Of a stretch of 64,000 nt of DNA, positions 1-10,559 are shown piece by piece. This DNA is from Acanthosepion esculentum. Its lineage: Eukaryota; Mollusca; Cephalopoda; Sepiida; Sepiidae. Location: positions 25,799,190 through 25,863,189 of the forward strand of contig OZ038495.1 in assembly GCA_964036315.1 (NCBI GenBank), given 5' to 3'. Every line of letters starts with the position of its first letter. Position 1 is the first letter of the stretch. Both the position numbers and the translations under genes were made by a program. A model generated the notes under the pieces. That model was given only the letters and a program-made list of their open reading frames with translations. It did not search any database and was not told the origin of the DNA.

Positions 1-96
1 GTACTTTCCAAAAAAGAAATTTCTACTTGCAAAATAGGGTGATAATTTGCATGCGTTGAGGTTTTTTCAATACAAAAACCTAAGGAAAAGAATACT

Positions 97-369
97 TTGA
101 AAAAAATTTATTTAAATGACATGAATTTTCCAATGCAAGTGGATACAGGGAGTGAAATCACTTTAATCCCAAAAAATTTCTGGGGAAAAATGGATAAACC
201 GAAATTGAGAAAAGGTCATCTGAGATTGAAAGAATTCGATGGATCTTTTATAAAAAAAACTTTGGGATACTTCAATGGAACTTTTGAAACCAGTGATCGA
301 TTTGAAATTATTTCCATTACAGTAGTGGAATGTAAAAAAAATATGGACTACGAGGAATATATGTTCTAA
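97..369 (+). pseudogene. Gypsy aspartic protease fragment
   Basis: An open stretch of 90 codons contains the retropepsin active-site block VDTGSEITLIP near residues 15-25, which would process the Gag-Pol polyprotein. The reading begins at a TTG region inside the element and no true start is expected, because the domain is normally translated as part of a polyprotein. It ends in a stop before the RT region, and the linker to RT is broken by frame changes. The active-site triad DTG is intact, but the element as a whole is not. Confidence 0.75.
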
Positions 370-517
370 CGGAGAACACGTCGAAATTAATCAATAGTGT
401 AAAATCAGAAAAAATAAAAATGGGAGTGTTAAAGGGGTCTAAAGCGAGCATACAATTAAATGAAAATAGTACCTCCTCTTTGAATCCTTTAAATTACCTA
501 TTCACCTTATATCTTTA

Positions 518-1150
518 GTGGTCACCATGTTAAAGAAAATGGGAGAGGAGAGAATTTTGAATCATGTTCCTCTAGGTGGCAGTAAATGTCCCATTGTATT
601 TTTGCAAAAATCAGATGGAGACTTAAGAATATGTGGTGATGTTAAAATAGGCGTAAATCATAAAATATGCTCGGATTCATTTCCTATTCCTATTATCGAA
701 ACCACTACCCACAAATTATCGTGCAGGAAATTTTTTGCAAAAATTTATTTAAAATCGGCCTATAATCAAGAACAGATTGATGATAAATTCAAAGAAATTA
801 CCACAATAATAAACACCCCCATAGGGTTATTAGGATGAACAAGAATGTCCTTTGAAGTGAAAACGGCAATTGCCATTTTTCAGAGAGCAATGGAAAATGT
901 GTTAACTGACAAAATTAGTAACAAGTTTATTTATCAAGATCATATTGGCCTCGATGCCACCACTAAAGTCAAATCAAAACAAAAAACAGAACATGTGTCG
1001 AGCAAATTAAAAATGCTGGGATGACAATAAACAGACAAATTTGATTGCAATATAATATCAGATTTAGGGTATCAGATTTCACAAGATGGCATTGCACCAG
1101 ATCCAAAGTTAATTAAGAAAATTTCAGCGGTTTCTATATCTACTTATAAA
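518..1150 (+). pseudogene. Gypsy reverse transcriptase fragment
   Basis: The first 106 codons (518-838) carry RT fingers and palm motifs, including LRICGDVKIGVNHKI and FAKIYLKSAYNQ. After a TGA the reading continues in other frames to a YQDH box at 932-943. The family consensus there is YxDD, so the second catalytic aspartate is replaced by histidine. That substitution alone would abolish polymerase activity. The thumb region (GYQISQDGIAPDP) follows at about 1066-1110 and leads into RNase H. Confidence 0.8.
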
Positions 1151-1329
1151 ACAGAATTAGAATTTTTTTTTTTTAGAATTGGTTAATTTTATGATAGATA
1201 ACTATCAAAATACAGCGATTTAATAGAACCATTTGCTGAAAAACGTAAACGAATAGTGTGTTCAAATGAATTCAAATGTAAAACTCTGCGTTCAATAATT
1301 TAAAAGAGAGACTTTCAGAAAACCCTTTG

Positions 1330-2260
1330 TAAAAATCTTTGATCTCAAAAAGGGGGTTACGCTAACTACGGATGCGAGTGAGCGAGGTGTGTCAGCAATT
1401 CTATCGTAAGAAGGCCATCCAATAATGCACATTTCAAGAAGGTTGATGGCAGCAGAAATAAATTATAAATATATTGAAAAAGAAGCATTGGCCATTGTCT
1501 AGAACACAGAGCTCGACAATTCTTCTTGAGCAAGAAGTTCCTAGTAAAGTCTGAACATAAACCTTTAGAGTTTATTTTTAACCCTAGAAAGGAGCTACCA
1601 AAAGTTACTTCTTCCAGAATAAAAGCTGGTCAATAAATTTAATGGCTTATGATTTTGACATTGAGTATGTAAAAGGTTTGGCTTGGTTTTTGTTTTACGG
1701 CATATCAACCACAATGGTTTATTTAATGCCGACAAAATTTCCTTCTTTTTTCAAAAATGCATAGCTGGTAATATTTTTTTAAAAAATGTATAGTTTGTTT
1801 TGTTTTCTTTTGTGGCATATCAACCTCAATGGGCTACTTAATGCCGACAAGATTCTTATTTCTGGCAATATTTTATTTTTTCAAATATCTATTGCTGATA
1901 CTAATTTTTTTTTTTAAAGTATTTCTGGTACCAAAACCTATCTTCACACTCTCACAGCGCTTCGAGTCAGGTTGTGGGGTCAGCCACTCGCCCATAGCTG
2001 GGACCCCAACAGGTGCCACCACACCGGGCCAGGGCGGACCTGGGAACACCAGCAATCAAGAGGCGGCTCCACGCTCCTCAAAACCTCCCGACCAGAGGCC
2101 CTGCTATTGGACGCAGTTTATCGTCTTACCCAGGACGCGGATGAAGTTTACCGTCATACCCAGGACGGAGTACGTAGAAGGAAATACAATAACATATGTC
2201 AATGCACTGTCAAGGTTACAATTTAATAAGGATCAAAAAGAAAAAAATGGAAATTCCTGA
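1330..2260 (+). pseudogene. Gypsy RNase H region, split by an insertion
   Basis: RNase H motifs are readable: LTTDASERGVSAILS at about 1359-1404 and an EKEALAIV block near 1475-1500. The following connection segment is interrupted at 1676 by a 491 bp insertion and resumes at about 2168-2181 in the same frame with NTITYVNALSRL, the usual end of the RH-IN linker in Gypsy Pol. Premature stops occur on both sides. The interruption postdates at least part of the element's life, because the frame is restored when the insert is ignored. Confidence 0.75.
1677..2167 (-). mobile_element. Insertion in Gypsy-1 with 14 bp target duplication (LINE/SINE-like)
   Basis: Flanks GAGTATGTAAAAGG (1663-1676) and GAGTACGTAGAAGG (2168-2181) match at 12 of 14 positions and look like an aged target-site duplication. 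The insert is GC-rich at 1940-2167 and AT-rich at 1677-1930. Its low-coordinate end holds two copies of a roughly 37 bp motif (about 1700-1736 and 1815-1851) ending in ATGCCGACAA. The high-coordinate end has a degenerate tandem pair around CATACCCAGG and CTTACCCAGG. Read on the minus strand it runs GC-rich body, poly(A) tract, then short 3' repeats, as in a 5'-truncated non-LTR element. I do not recognise the family. Confidence 0.6.
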
Positions 2261-2370
2261 TGAAGAAATATTATATTGAGTTGAAACTGATATATTATCT
2301 CTACAAAGATTGGCATCGGAAACGCTATCTGATCTTATATTAAACAACATTGCAGAGAGAATAAAAAGAA

Positions 2371-3220
2371 ATGGGTGGAGTAATTGTTCCACAGGTGAAA
2401 GAACTTATAAAGAAATGTCATAAATTACTGATGGGAAATGAAGATGTGATAGTACCACCAGAAACAGTAAGAAAAGATATGTTAAAAAGTGGACATGATT
2501 ATGTGCATTGTGGGATAACTGCTACACAGAGATTAAAATTGGAGGCATGGTGGTCGGGACATTATAGCGATATTGAAAGATATGTACATAAAGTTCCAAA
2601 ATATCCAGACATAAAGAATTTTCGGCAAAGGCGAATACACTGATCTCGTGTTCATATGAACCATGCACACATTAATGGCATGGGACTATTTCTAATTTTA
2701 GTAGACTCCTTTTCTGGATGACCTGAAATTGTTAAAATTAATGATAAAAAAATGACTACAATAAAACAAATATTAAAAGTGATATTTTCTAGTAATGGGG
2801 TCCCTAAAACATTGGTGTGAGACAACGCACCAGAATTTTGTGATGTAGATTTATGCAATTTGTTGAGACAGATTGACTGTTTCCATTACAAAACACCACT
2901 ATATCACCCACAATCTAATGGAATTGCAGAAAGAAGGGTGCAGATGGTAAAGATGGGATTGAAGACATTTTCCCGAAGTAGATACTATAGATTGTTACTT
3001 ACCAAGGTTACTGCTTAGTTATAAGACAATTCCACATGCAGACAGATTTCAAAGCTCATTTGTGCTAATGGGAAAACAAATTAGATCTCCATTAACAATG
3101 TCTTTTTCGACAAATGAAAAGATGAGGTATAAAAAAAAACAAAGTAACAAGTCCTGAAAGGGGACATAACACGGTCATTATACTAAAGAAAGGAAAGAGC
3201 CTAATGGCTCATTCTGACCA
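2371..3220 (+). pseudogene. Gypsy integrase fragment
   Basis: An ORF of 90 codons (2371-2643) covers the N-terminal zinc-binding region, with both cysteines of the usual CxxC apparently lost (KVPKYPD). The catalytic core follows with stops: HMNHAHI at about 2654 where the family has HMDHAHI, so the first catalytic aspartate is Asn. Further blocks are VDSFSG followed by TGA (2719-2721), DNAPEFCD near 2821-2845, and YHPQSNGIAERRVQMVKMG near 2900-2955, which keeps the E. One catalytic residue and the zinc ligands are missing, so it is inactive. Confidence 0.8.
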
Positions 3221-3482
3221 ATTAAGGCCCAGATTTAAATAGGAAGATGTTGTGATGGAAGAAGATCTTCACGAAGAAGAAATGATGAGTTCTTAAGATC
3301 AGGATAATGTAATAGAATACAAGCCTATAGATGATAGCTGGAGTGACTCAGACACGGAAGAAGATGAGAGGAGACCAAAATCTCCATTAAAAGAACAAAA
3401 CATAAAGGGTGAGAGGAGGAAAAATGTTGTAGAAGAAATTCAAGAACAACGAAAGGTGTTAAACCTCTTCATTTCAGGAAGG

Positions 3483-3615
3483 TGTAATATGATTGGCAAA
3501 TAGGATTTTACCTATTTGCATATGTTAGTTATAAGAGAAATAAAGTAAAGAGTCAAGAGTCAGATGAAGAAAAGATGACTACTGATCAATGTGTCATAGA
3601 ACAATACTATACAAC
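3483..3615 (+). repeat. Candidate 3' LTR start of Gypsy-1
   Basis: A short purine tract (AGGAAGG) at about 3476-3482 is followed directly by TGTAATATG, as expected for a polypurine tract abutting the 3' LTR. A TATA-like TTATAAG lies at about 3530. The related element at 16405 has the same arrangement (GGGAGG then TGTAGTATTG). The end at about 3615 (ATACAACA) is a guess, because no 5' LTR is available for comparison. Confidence 0.45.
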
Positions 3616-3652
3616 AGATTTTTTTTATTATTAAAGACACGTTTGAAGAAAC

Positions 3653-3702
3653 TTTTTAAAAAGTGCGAAACTTTTTAAAAAGTGCGAAACTTTTTAAAAA
3701 TA
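3653..3702. repeat. Short tandem repeat, about 19 bp unit x 3
   Basis: Three near-identical copies of GAAACTTTTTAAAAAGTGC follow one another, the last degraded. Each unit contains a CTTTTTAAAAAG palindrome. Confidence 0.8.
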
Positions 3703-3719
3703 ATTTAAATTTTTTATTT

Positions 3720-6152
3720 TTTTATTTTAGCAACTGTTAGTTAGTATGGATGTTCAAAAAAGAAATTATTCTGAATTACTGCCTTTCACTACTTTTCCGA
3801 AAGAGTAATATGATGTATGATAATTCAATAATTTATAAATTCAGAATAATAAAACACACACACACATTGGGTGCAATTAGATATTTTATGACACCAAACA
3901 CGTACGAAAATAAAAAAAATAAAATGTATTAAACTCAAAATATTTTTACTAAAAAAAATAATTAAAAATATAAATTATTCATTCTACCAAGTTTCACAAA
4001 TTCGTATAGAAAAAAATTATATAATTCTTGATTATATAAGTTTAAAGATAATTTATTTTAAAACATAAATACCATTGTCTTGATTACTGCACTGCTGGTG
4101 TTCTGTATTTCTTTAACTTTTAATTTTAATTTTTTGAGCGCTTTTTTAACCTATGACCCTACAAGCTACCATGCATAAATAAACGTTATTTTTATTAAGT
4201 TTTAACTTAAGTAAAAGGTAAAATTAATTTTACAAAATCCTATTAATTAATCATGAAATTTATTTCTAAAATTTAAATTGACTTCTAAACATAGGATAAA
4301 TATTGGACTTTTAAGAAATTTTTTAATTTGTTTACATTTTTTTTTTCATCTGTCATGGCGGTTCGATAAGTAATGCGTGAACGTGCTAATGTTTTACAAA
4401 TTCCTAAACTCTTTACGGAAATTAACCTTTCTTTTAATTTGGATTAGCGTTAGGTTATTATCTTTCAAGTAAAAAGAAAAAACTAAAGAAGACATTTTAT
4501 TTTAAATTATTTAAAATGTGTTTTTCGGTTGATTTTAGGAAGTTCATGGCGGTACCTAACACTTTTTTTAGTTTTTTTACATAAGGAATTACAGTTGAAA
4601 TTTTGGTTTAACAAGATATCTTTTATAATACAAAATAAATGTATTTTTTTTTAAATTTAGATGATGAATTTCCCCTTTTCTATACCATTATTAAAAAAAA
4701 ACTGACTTAATGTGATTCTCTTACTAAAATAAACAAAAAAACGCACACACATACAAAATTACTCAAGCAGGTTATAAAATCCAGATGTATGAAATGGAAG
4801 AAAGGATTTAATTCAAATTTCACATAAATTACAATGTTGCAATTGATGGAATCTTGCAGACAAAATAATATTCTAAAACCAGAAAAACTAAGGCCTAGAA
4901 ATTTTTATATGGTGATATGCCTCATCCCAAGTTTATAAACATTTTTTTTTTGCTGTACATCGTTTTTTTTGTTTTTGTTTTTGTTTAAATCTCTATTTTT
5001 ACAGTGAATTTTTAACAAGTAAACAGGACAGTTGACATAACCCAAATGATTTCAACCACTCCTATCTCCGGTGAAGCAGCTTTGCTATGTTAATTGTGTG
5101 AATATAAAAAATAAAAACCGGTTTTAATTATTATGGCATAAAATAGGTCAAACTTTTTGGAATTCTGTCTAATCTTGTTTATTCAGCAATAAAATCTGTT
5201 TTCTTCATTGGCTCAGACATATGAGATCAACTAGAGTTTTAAAAAAACAAAGTTAATGTTAAATTTTTATTCCAATAGCTGCTGACAAGATAACCTGATA
5301 TGACATTTAAAAAAAGAGATTTGTGATTAAACAAAGATTTGATCATGTATCATTTCAATCTTGTGTGCTAACCTGTTTGCAATATGGTTGAGCAAGTAAG
5401 AATGTGAAACCATCAGTGCAATTTATTTACACACAGACACCAGCATTAAAGTTACTACACTAAATGTGATAAAGAACTAGTTTAAAATAAACCCAGCTTG
5501 AACTTGGCCAGTGGTATGCATTTCAAGGTGACTTACTTTTTCGACTGACTGATTGTAATTTCTTTTTCAATAAGCAATATCCATTTCACTTCACACATTC
5601 TTCAAAGAAAGCAATGTATCATTTGTTAAAAAAAATAATCATTTTCACCGTTATTGAAAACACATCTCGCTCTGGAGTCAGAATTAACTGATTGTCAACT
5701 CGACCACAAAATAAATACTACTAGATACGATAGCCTTAAATTAAGGTAAAGTACGACTCAAAATAATTAAAGTAGGTATGTCTCTGAGATCGCTGGAAAA
5801 TGAGCATAGCGTGATAAAAACGGCCTTAAACTTGAAGAAAGCAAAATTTTATCGTCAAAATGTTTATGTTACTATATTTAAGAGGAAAGAACAAAGTAAA
5901 TTTAAAAAACTTTCTGTCTTTATTAGAACATTCTAACTTTTGATTGAAAAACCTTGTTTCTCTTCATCACCTGAACTGTACTAGTAAATAACATGGCGAA
6001 TTTTTTGTGCATTTTTTTTTATGACAGACATTAATTTTGAAAATCTTGCAAAAATAGAAATAATTATCAAATTTTAATGAAACTTTCAGAAACTTTTCAG
6101 GAATGATGGAAATTATTATAAATATATTATTTTTTTAAAGTCATGATAAAAA

Positions 6153-6220
<68 letters not shown>

Positions 6221-7440
6221 CCCCCCTTAAATAATTTAATGAAAACTCTAGAAATTCAATGTTGAAGCATCCAAGTCATTATTAAAAGCACAAGTCTTTA
6301 AGGTATGGAAATCATGTTTTTGTATATTTTTTTTAAATCGGACCTCTTCTACCTAAAAATCAGCTACGAATTGTAACATACAAAAATCAATAAAACAAAG
6401 ATATAAAAGTTGCTTTTATTTGTTTCTGTGAATATGCATAATATTTTCTGAAGGCAAAAAACTTTTTCGATGAAAAATGAATTTTTAAAAGAATTAATAG
6501 TTACTCTTGTACAAAAGAAATAACCTTCAGAGTATATTTGACACTAAGGGAATGCATTTGAAAGTGTGATTAAAATCTTTAAAATATCTTAATCCTTGAC
6601 CTTAGGCGTTGTGACACCTAAATGAACTAATTTAAAAAGAAATTTAGATGTATCTGTAGATGACAAGACACTTTCTCTTTCTGTCCTCATTTTCCTTTTG
6701 TCCTTTCTCTGTTAATGTGTGTATATGCGAGAATGATAATTTTTATTTTTAGAGTTACTTGATAAAAGACATACTCCAAAAAAACTCAATGACATATAAA
6801 ATTCCACATTGCTTACAATGTCACGAAGTTCAGTCAGATCGGTTATTGGTGCACCTGAATAATATCCAACTTTTAGTTTTTGTTTGTTTAATTATTGTTA
6901 TCCATTTGTTAAAAGACAGACACCAAACCTCAGTGACCCTGATAAAAGTTAAGATTTTTTAAAATCTTTCTCATATAAACTTATTTGAGTTAATAATACT
7001 TCTTTCGTGATGATGCAGATGTTAAACATTAAAAGATTATAGATTCTTTACATTACATCTGATCCTTTCAAATAAAAAAGGAATAAATTAAGTAATGAAA
7101 TATTTCTTATTGTTCTATATACTATTCCGTTATTGTGAAGTTTTATCTCATAACATAGGAAGTAGTAACTACAGTAGGTATAATACTATTTATACAGCTT
7201 TTGAAGCCCTCTTCTCTGGGGGTGAATTTGAATACCCTCCCAAAGAAAAATTAACAAATAATTCAACCCCATTTCAAAAATATCAGAAAACAAAGCTCAT
7301 AATGGATTAGGATTTTTAAGATGCAATACAAGTTTTATTTTTTTTATAAAATTAAAATATGAAAACTATACAACAAAAATACGTGTTTTTAGTAATTACA
7401 AAATGAATTTTTCACACTTCATTGATATTTTACCTAAAAA
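3720..7440. other. Gene-free AT-rich interval
   Basis: I see no coding-like frame, element terminus or RNA structure here beyond homopolymer tracts, a long (AT)n array at 6161-6219 and short chance ORFs. Codon content and amino-acid composition of those ORFs look random. Confidence 0.6.
6161..6219. repeat. (AT)n microsatellite
   Basis: About 29 uninterrupted AT dinucleotides followed by TACCCCCC. Confidence 0.98.
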
Positions 7441-7447
7441 TAAACTA

Positions 7448-7616
7448 CAGTGTAACCCGGATATAAGAGACCCGGATATAAGATAAACCCTGATATAAGA
7501 GAGATTCTCTCTGGTCCCAAATTAGAGCCTGTGTTAATAAAACAAAATAGACCAAACCCGGATATAAGAGACTTCTTCTCTGGTCCCGACAACTCTCTTA
7601 TATCCGGGTTACACTG
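7448..7616. mobile_element. Tc1/mariner-superfamily MITE (pogo-like termini)
   Basis: A 169 bp unit begins CAGTGTAACCCGGATATAAG and ends with its reverse complement, with TA on each side (7446-7447 and 7617-7618). This gives perfect terminal inverted repeats of about 22 bp and the TA target duplication typical of Tc1/mariner/pogo. Inside, the ATATAAGAGA-type motif recurs in both orientations. There is no coding capacity, so it is a non-autonomous copy mobilised in trans. Confidence 0.85.
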
Positions 7617-8346
7617 TACTTAGATTTTTAATGGCAAAATAGTAAACATAACTAAAAAAAACTGATGCAATTAAATTATCAGGTTCCATATAAGTTAAAA
7701 CAGTCATATAAGTTATAACAGTCCAGAACATGTGAAGAGTGTCTGCCTGGATCAGATGTCTTCATCAAGCATTCCTGGTCTGTAAAACTGAATAAGGCAG
7801 AAAAAAATTTGCTTATACTGGAAAGAAACATTTATTTAGATGGAGGTAGTTTATGTTGCTACAAAAGGTCATTATGATAATTGCCCATGCAATAGTATGC
7901 ACATAAAGAATCGGACATAGAAATATTCCTTGAAAATGGATAACAAATTTTCTGCCATTATGATGAATGTTGGAATGACTTGAAAGAGAAGTGGGCAGAA
8001 ACTACAGTCATTTTCATCTTAAAATCCTTATGACTGCAACAGCCACCTGTCAGAGTTAGCTCCTCCTTAATTCCCTAATTGTTCACTAGGAGACGCTCTT
8101 CCTACACTATAACTACTGGGCGACTTGCCTCTTTCTCTTTTTCACTTTGCATTTCAGCGGACACATTTAAAAATATGATCTCTCGTAGAGATCTGCGTTT
8201 TCGCGCACTTGTGGGTAAACGCCATGAAACACACATACACGTACGTACGAACATTTACCAAAATAAAAACTCTTTACGTCCCCACACACAAACACAAATG
8301 TTAATGTCTTTGTCACTTGTAAATTTGTTGTTTAATACATATATTT

Positions 8347-8350
<4 letters not shown>

Positions 8351-8421
<71 letters not shown>
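8351..8421. repeat. (AT)n microsatellite inside repeat A copy 1
   Basis: About 35 AT dinucleotides immediately precede the hairpin at 8421. A second short (AT)n tract occurs at about 8579-8600. Confidence 0.98.
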
Positions 8422-8423
<2 letters not shown>

Positions 8424-8499
8424 TGAACATAGAAGTCAACACTTAGCCTGGCGATTGCCTCTGACTGTCGCCTCTAAGTGTTGACATCTATGTTCACTT
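8421..8499. other. Hairpin-forming inverted repeat at an (AT)n boundary
   Basis: Arm 8421-8446 and arm 8474-8499 are 26 bp inverted copies with one mismatch, beginning AAGTGAACATAGAAG. The 27-nt spacer contains a further short GGCGA/TCGCC pairing. It directly abuts the (AT)n array and is absent from the other two copies of the surrounding repeat, so it looks like a miniature inserted element or a foldback unit. Confidence 0.75.
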
Positions 8500-8738
8500 T
8501 TATATTTACACACGCTCTATCTCTGATATTGAGCACTTTATCCCATAAATATAGCACATCTTAAGACTATATTTCTTCATATATACATATATATATATAT
8601 CTGTCTTGCTTGTTTTCTTTACATCTTCGGTTGGACTCAACTTGTGTCCGCATTGTTCTTGTAGTTGGACCTTCTAGCAGGAATAAACAGCACGTGTTTA
8701 TAATTTAACAACTCGCAAAACCCACACGGTCCTCTACA

Positions 8739-9415
8739 CATCCACCATGAACAATTAGAAATATGATCCAAAATATAAAAAAAAAGAATTCAAGAAAATT
8801 CAAAAATTATTTATGTGGAGAGTTGCTGACATCCAATTTTAATATACTACATATTTTTTTGTTTCCCCGGGAAAAATTATGTATATTTGTTTGTGAAAAA
8901 CTGACATATATTTTTACGATTTTAATACTTTTCCAGATCTTGGTCGTTGCTGTCAAATTATATTCAAAATAAAGATATTGCAACAAAGGTGTGCTACAGT
9001 TTTGTAATGGACAAGGTTGCTGTTCACCAGTTTGTAGCGAAGAGGTTGCTGTCATTCAAAATAAATGAATTCAACATTTTCAAGAGAAATAATTTCAATA
9101 CACAGAGAATTTTTATCGTATATTTACATATAGCTAGTTCCAAAAAAAAGTGATACCTGAGGTTTAAAATTCATTTTAAAAATGAAAAATCTTTCTTGAA
9201 GCTTTTATTTTAATTTTAATTCCAAGCTAATAGATTAAATTTAATATTTCCAGTAAGCATAGTACTTTGGTATATTTCCTAAAAAGCCTGTACATACCAA
9301 AGTTTCTTCACAAATGTGAATACATTTTCTTACGTAATGATGAAGTAAAAAAAAAACTCTTTGTCTTACTGGACTATATACCTCAATTTACGTCGAACAT
9401 CCGTTACATTGGTAG
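8739..9415. other. Gene-free interval between two repeat A copies
   Basis: It contains only short chance ORFs. If the two same-direction copies were the LTRs of one element, this would be its collapsed interior, but no gag or pol motif is readable. Confidence 0.5.
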
Positions 9416-9968
9416 TGTTTTTGTCGCAGTTAGCTCCCCTTCATTTTCTTAACGCTTCACCAGGGTTCTCTCCCTCCCGGGAGTATAAATACGGGCTGAC
9501 CCTTGGCCTCCCTCTCTCTCCTTTTTCCACAGCTCTTTCCACGGCTGCGCCCACGTGCGTCCAACGGGCCTCGCTTGAGGTCGGCAACAGTCGCACGTGG
9601 TGCGAGGTATTTCCAGTATATGAACTCTCACACACAACTAGCGTTTCCCATGTTCAGGGAATACGCTAAAACAAGATTCACCAAACCGTACGGACATTCC
9701 AACTCAAACACACACACACAATAACTTTCCACACAGACACTAAACGTTCTATACATGTTTTAAATGTATTTGTAAATTCGTGTATCAATCTGTTTTTATC
9801 TGTTTGTTAATATATATTTGTTCGCATACATATGTCTGTCTTGTTTCCTTCTTTGGACCCCATTAAGGTCCAACATTTTTTATGTAGCTGGACCGGTCAT
9901 CGAAGTCTTAAACCAGAGATAATTCATCTTCTCTACTTCTTCCATTCTCACACGGCCGGTCCACCACA
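9416..9968 (+). repeat. LTR-like repeat family A, copy 2
   Basis: This is the best preserved forward copy. It starts TGTTTTTG, carries a TATA-like GTATAAATAC at about 9482, and continues through GTTTCCCATGTTC, CCGTACGGACATT and CATACATATGTCTGTCTTG blocks that all recur in the inverted copy at 25.2-25.7 kb. Near the end it has the inverted pair TGTAGCTGGACC (about 9884-9895) and GGTCCACCACA (about 9958-9968). It abuts a fossil gag on the other strand at 9970. No convincing target duplication is visible, so the exact ends are uncertain. Confidence 0.6.
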
Positions 9969-9969
9969 T

Positions 9970-10480
9970 TTTCAAGTATTTTATTGGCAATTTCCGATAA
10001 TCTGTTCAACTCCTATTCTTTTGGAAGTGATACTAGAATTTGTGTTGTATGTTTGTGAAATTTGTCTGTTCACAGTTTTTTTTTAATACCGTGTCAGATA
10101 TAGTATTTTTCACCTAGCAGTGACCGCCTTTTCTTTAGTAGTCGAGATGGCTCCATGTCACCGAGAGTCAATTTATTAAACAGGTTATGCAGCCTTCTTT
10201 CTTTGCATTTGCCCGTGTAGCGTATAATGCCATTTTTTAATGTATCAGAAGGTTTTTCCTCGGGCAGGTCTTCCAGTAAATCAACAACCTCAATTACAGC
10301 ATCTGTAGGGAATTTCTCTACTATATATGCATATCGCGAATTTTGTGATGTGATCTTTTTAGTGTTTAAAATTGCATGTACTTGGAAGAACCAGGTTTAT
10401 ACGTTCGTTGGGTCGTATGCTGTGAGGTTCACTGTCAATGTGGTTTTTGTTGGGTCGATCGCACCATTGAAATGTCTCGG
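9970..10480 (-). pseudogene. Fossil CsRn1-type Gypsy gag fragment
   Basis: Read on the minus strand with stops and frame changes, this gives a Gag core with WFFQVHAIL, VEKFPTDAVIEVVDLLED, TLKNGIIRYTGK, PSRLLKKRRSLLG and LNRLSEIANKILENVV. Each block has a positional counterpart in the better gag at 22816-23487 (WFLQVESIF, MQKLPSDMMDEISDVLFD, HLKEAILKRTG, PTQLLRYMRNQLG, LDDLAESADLVFAQV). The similarity is at protein level; the nucleotides are far apart. It stops at the edge of repeat A copy 2. Confidence 0.6.
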
Positions 10481-10559
10481 CGATGTGGTGATATTTAAAA
10501 ATGTAAGTTGCATTTTGAAATACTATAAAAGAAATGTTCTTTAAACATTGTTAGCCACC

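Larger units (their letters stand above)
1..3615 (+). mobile_element. Decayed Ty3/Gypsy LTR retrotransposon (3' portion)
   Basis: Protease, reverse transcriptase, RNase H and integrase remnants follow in the order PR-RT-RH-IN, which is the Ty3/Gypsy order, and end in a polypurine stretch and a TG-starting LTR. The element runs off the left edge, so gag and the 5' LTR are not visible. Many stops and frame changes, a mutated RT catalytic box and a nested insertion at 1677-2167 show it is dead. The integrase closely resembles the fragment at 15656-16200, so both belong to one Gypsy family. The order and motifs are seen; the family assignment comes from known Gypsy architecture. Confidence 0.85.
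8048..8738 (+). repeat. LTR-like repeat family A, copy 1
   Basis: Aligned by eye with copies at 9416-9968 (+) and 25180-25714 (-), it shares GTTAGCTCC near the start, a pyrimidine-rich stretch, ATATTTGTT, GTCTTG and GGTTGGACTC blocks, and a terminal inverted pair (TGTAGTTGGACC about 8671-8682, GGTCCTCTACA 8728-8738). It starts TG and ends CA. It is expanded by an (AT)n array at 8351-8421 and a hairpin at 8421-8499 that the other copies lack. LTR identity is inferred from the TG/CA ends and from the TATA box in copy 2; no coding region is attached. Confidence 0.5.

Noticed and set aside
8079..8426. Plus-strand ORF of 115 codons ending in an Ile-Tyr run
   Set aside because: It is a chance frame through repeat A copy 1 extended by translation of the (AT)n array; no domain or codon signal.
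10227..10544. Plus-strand ORF of 105 codons
   Set aside because: It is antisense to the fossil gag at 9970-10480; the minus-strand reading carries the conserved blocks.
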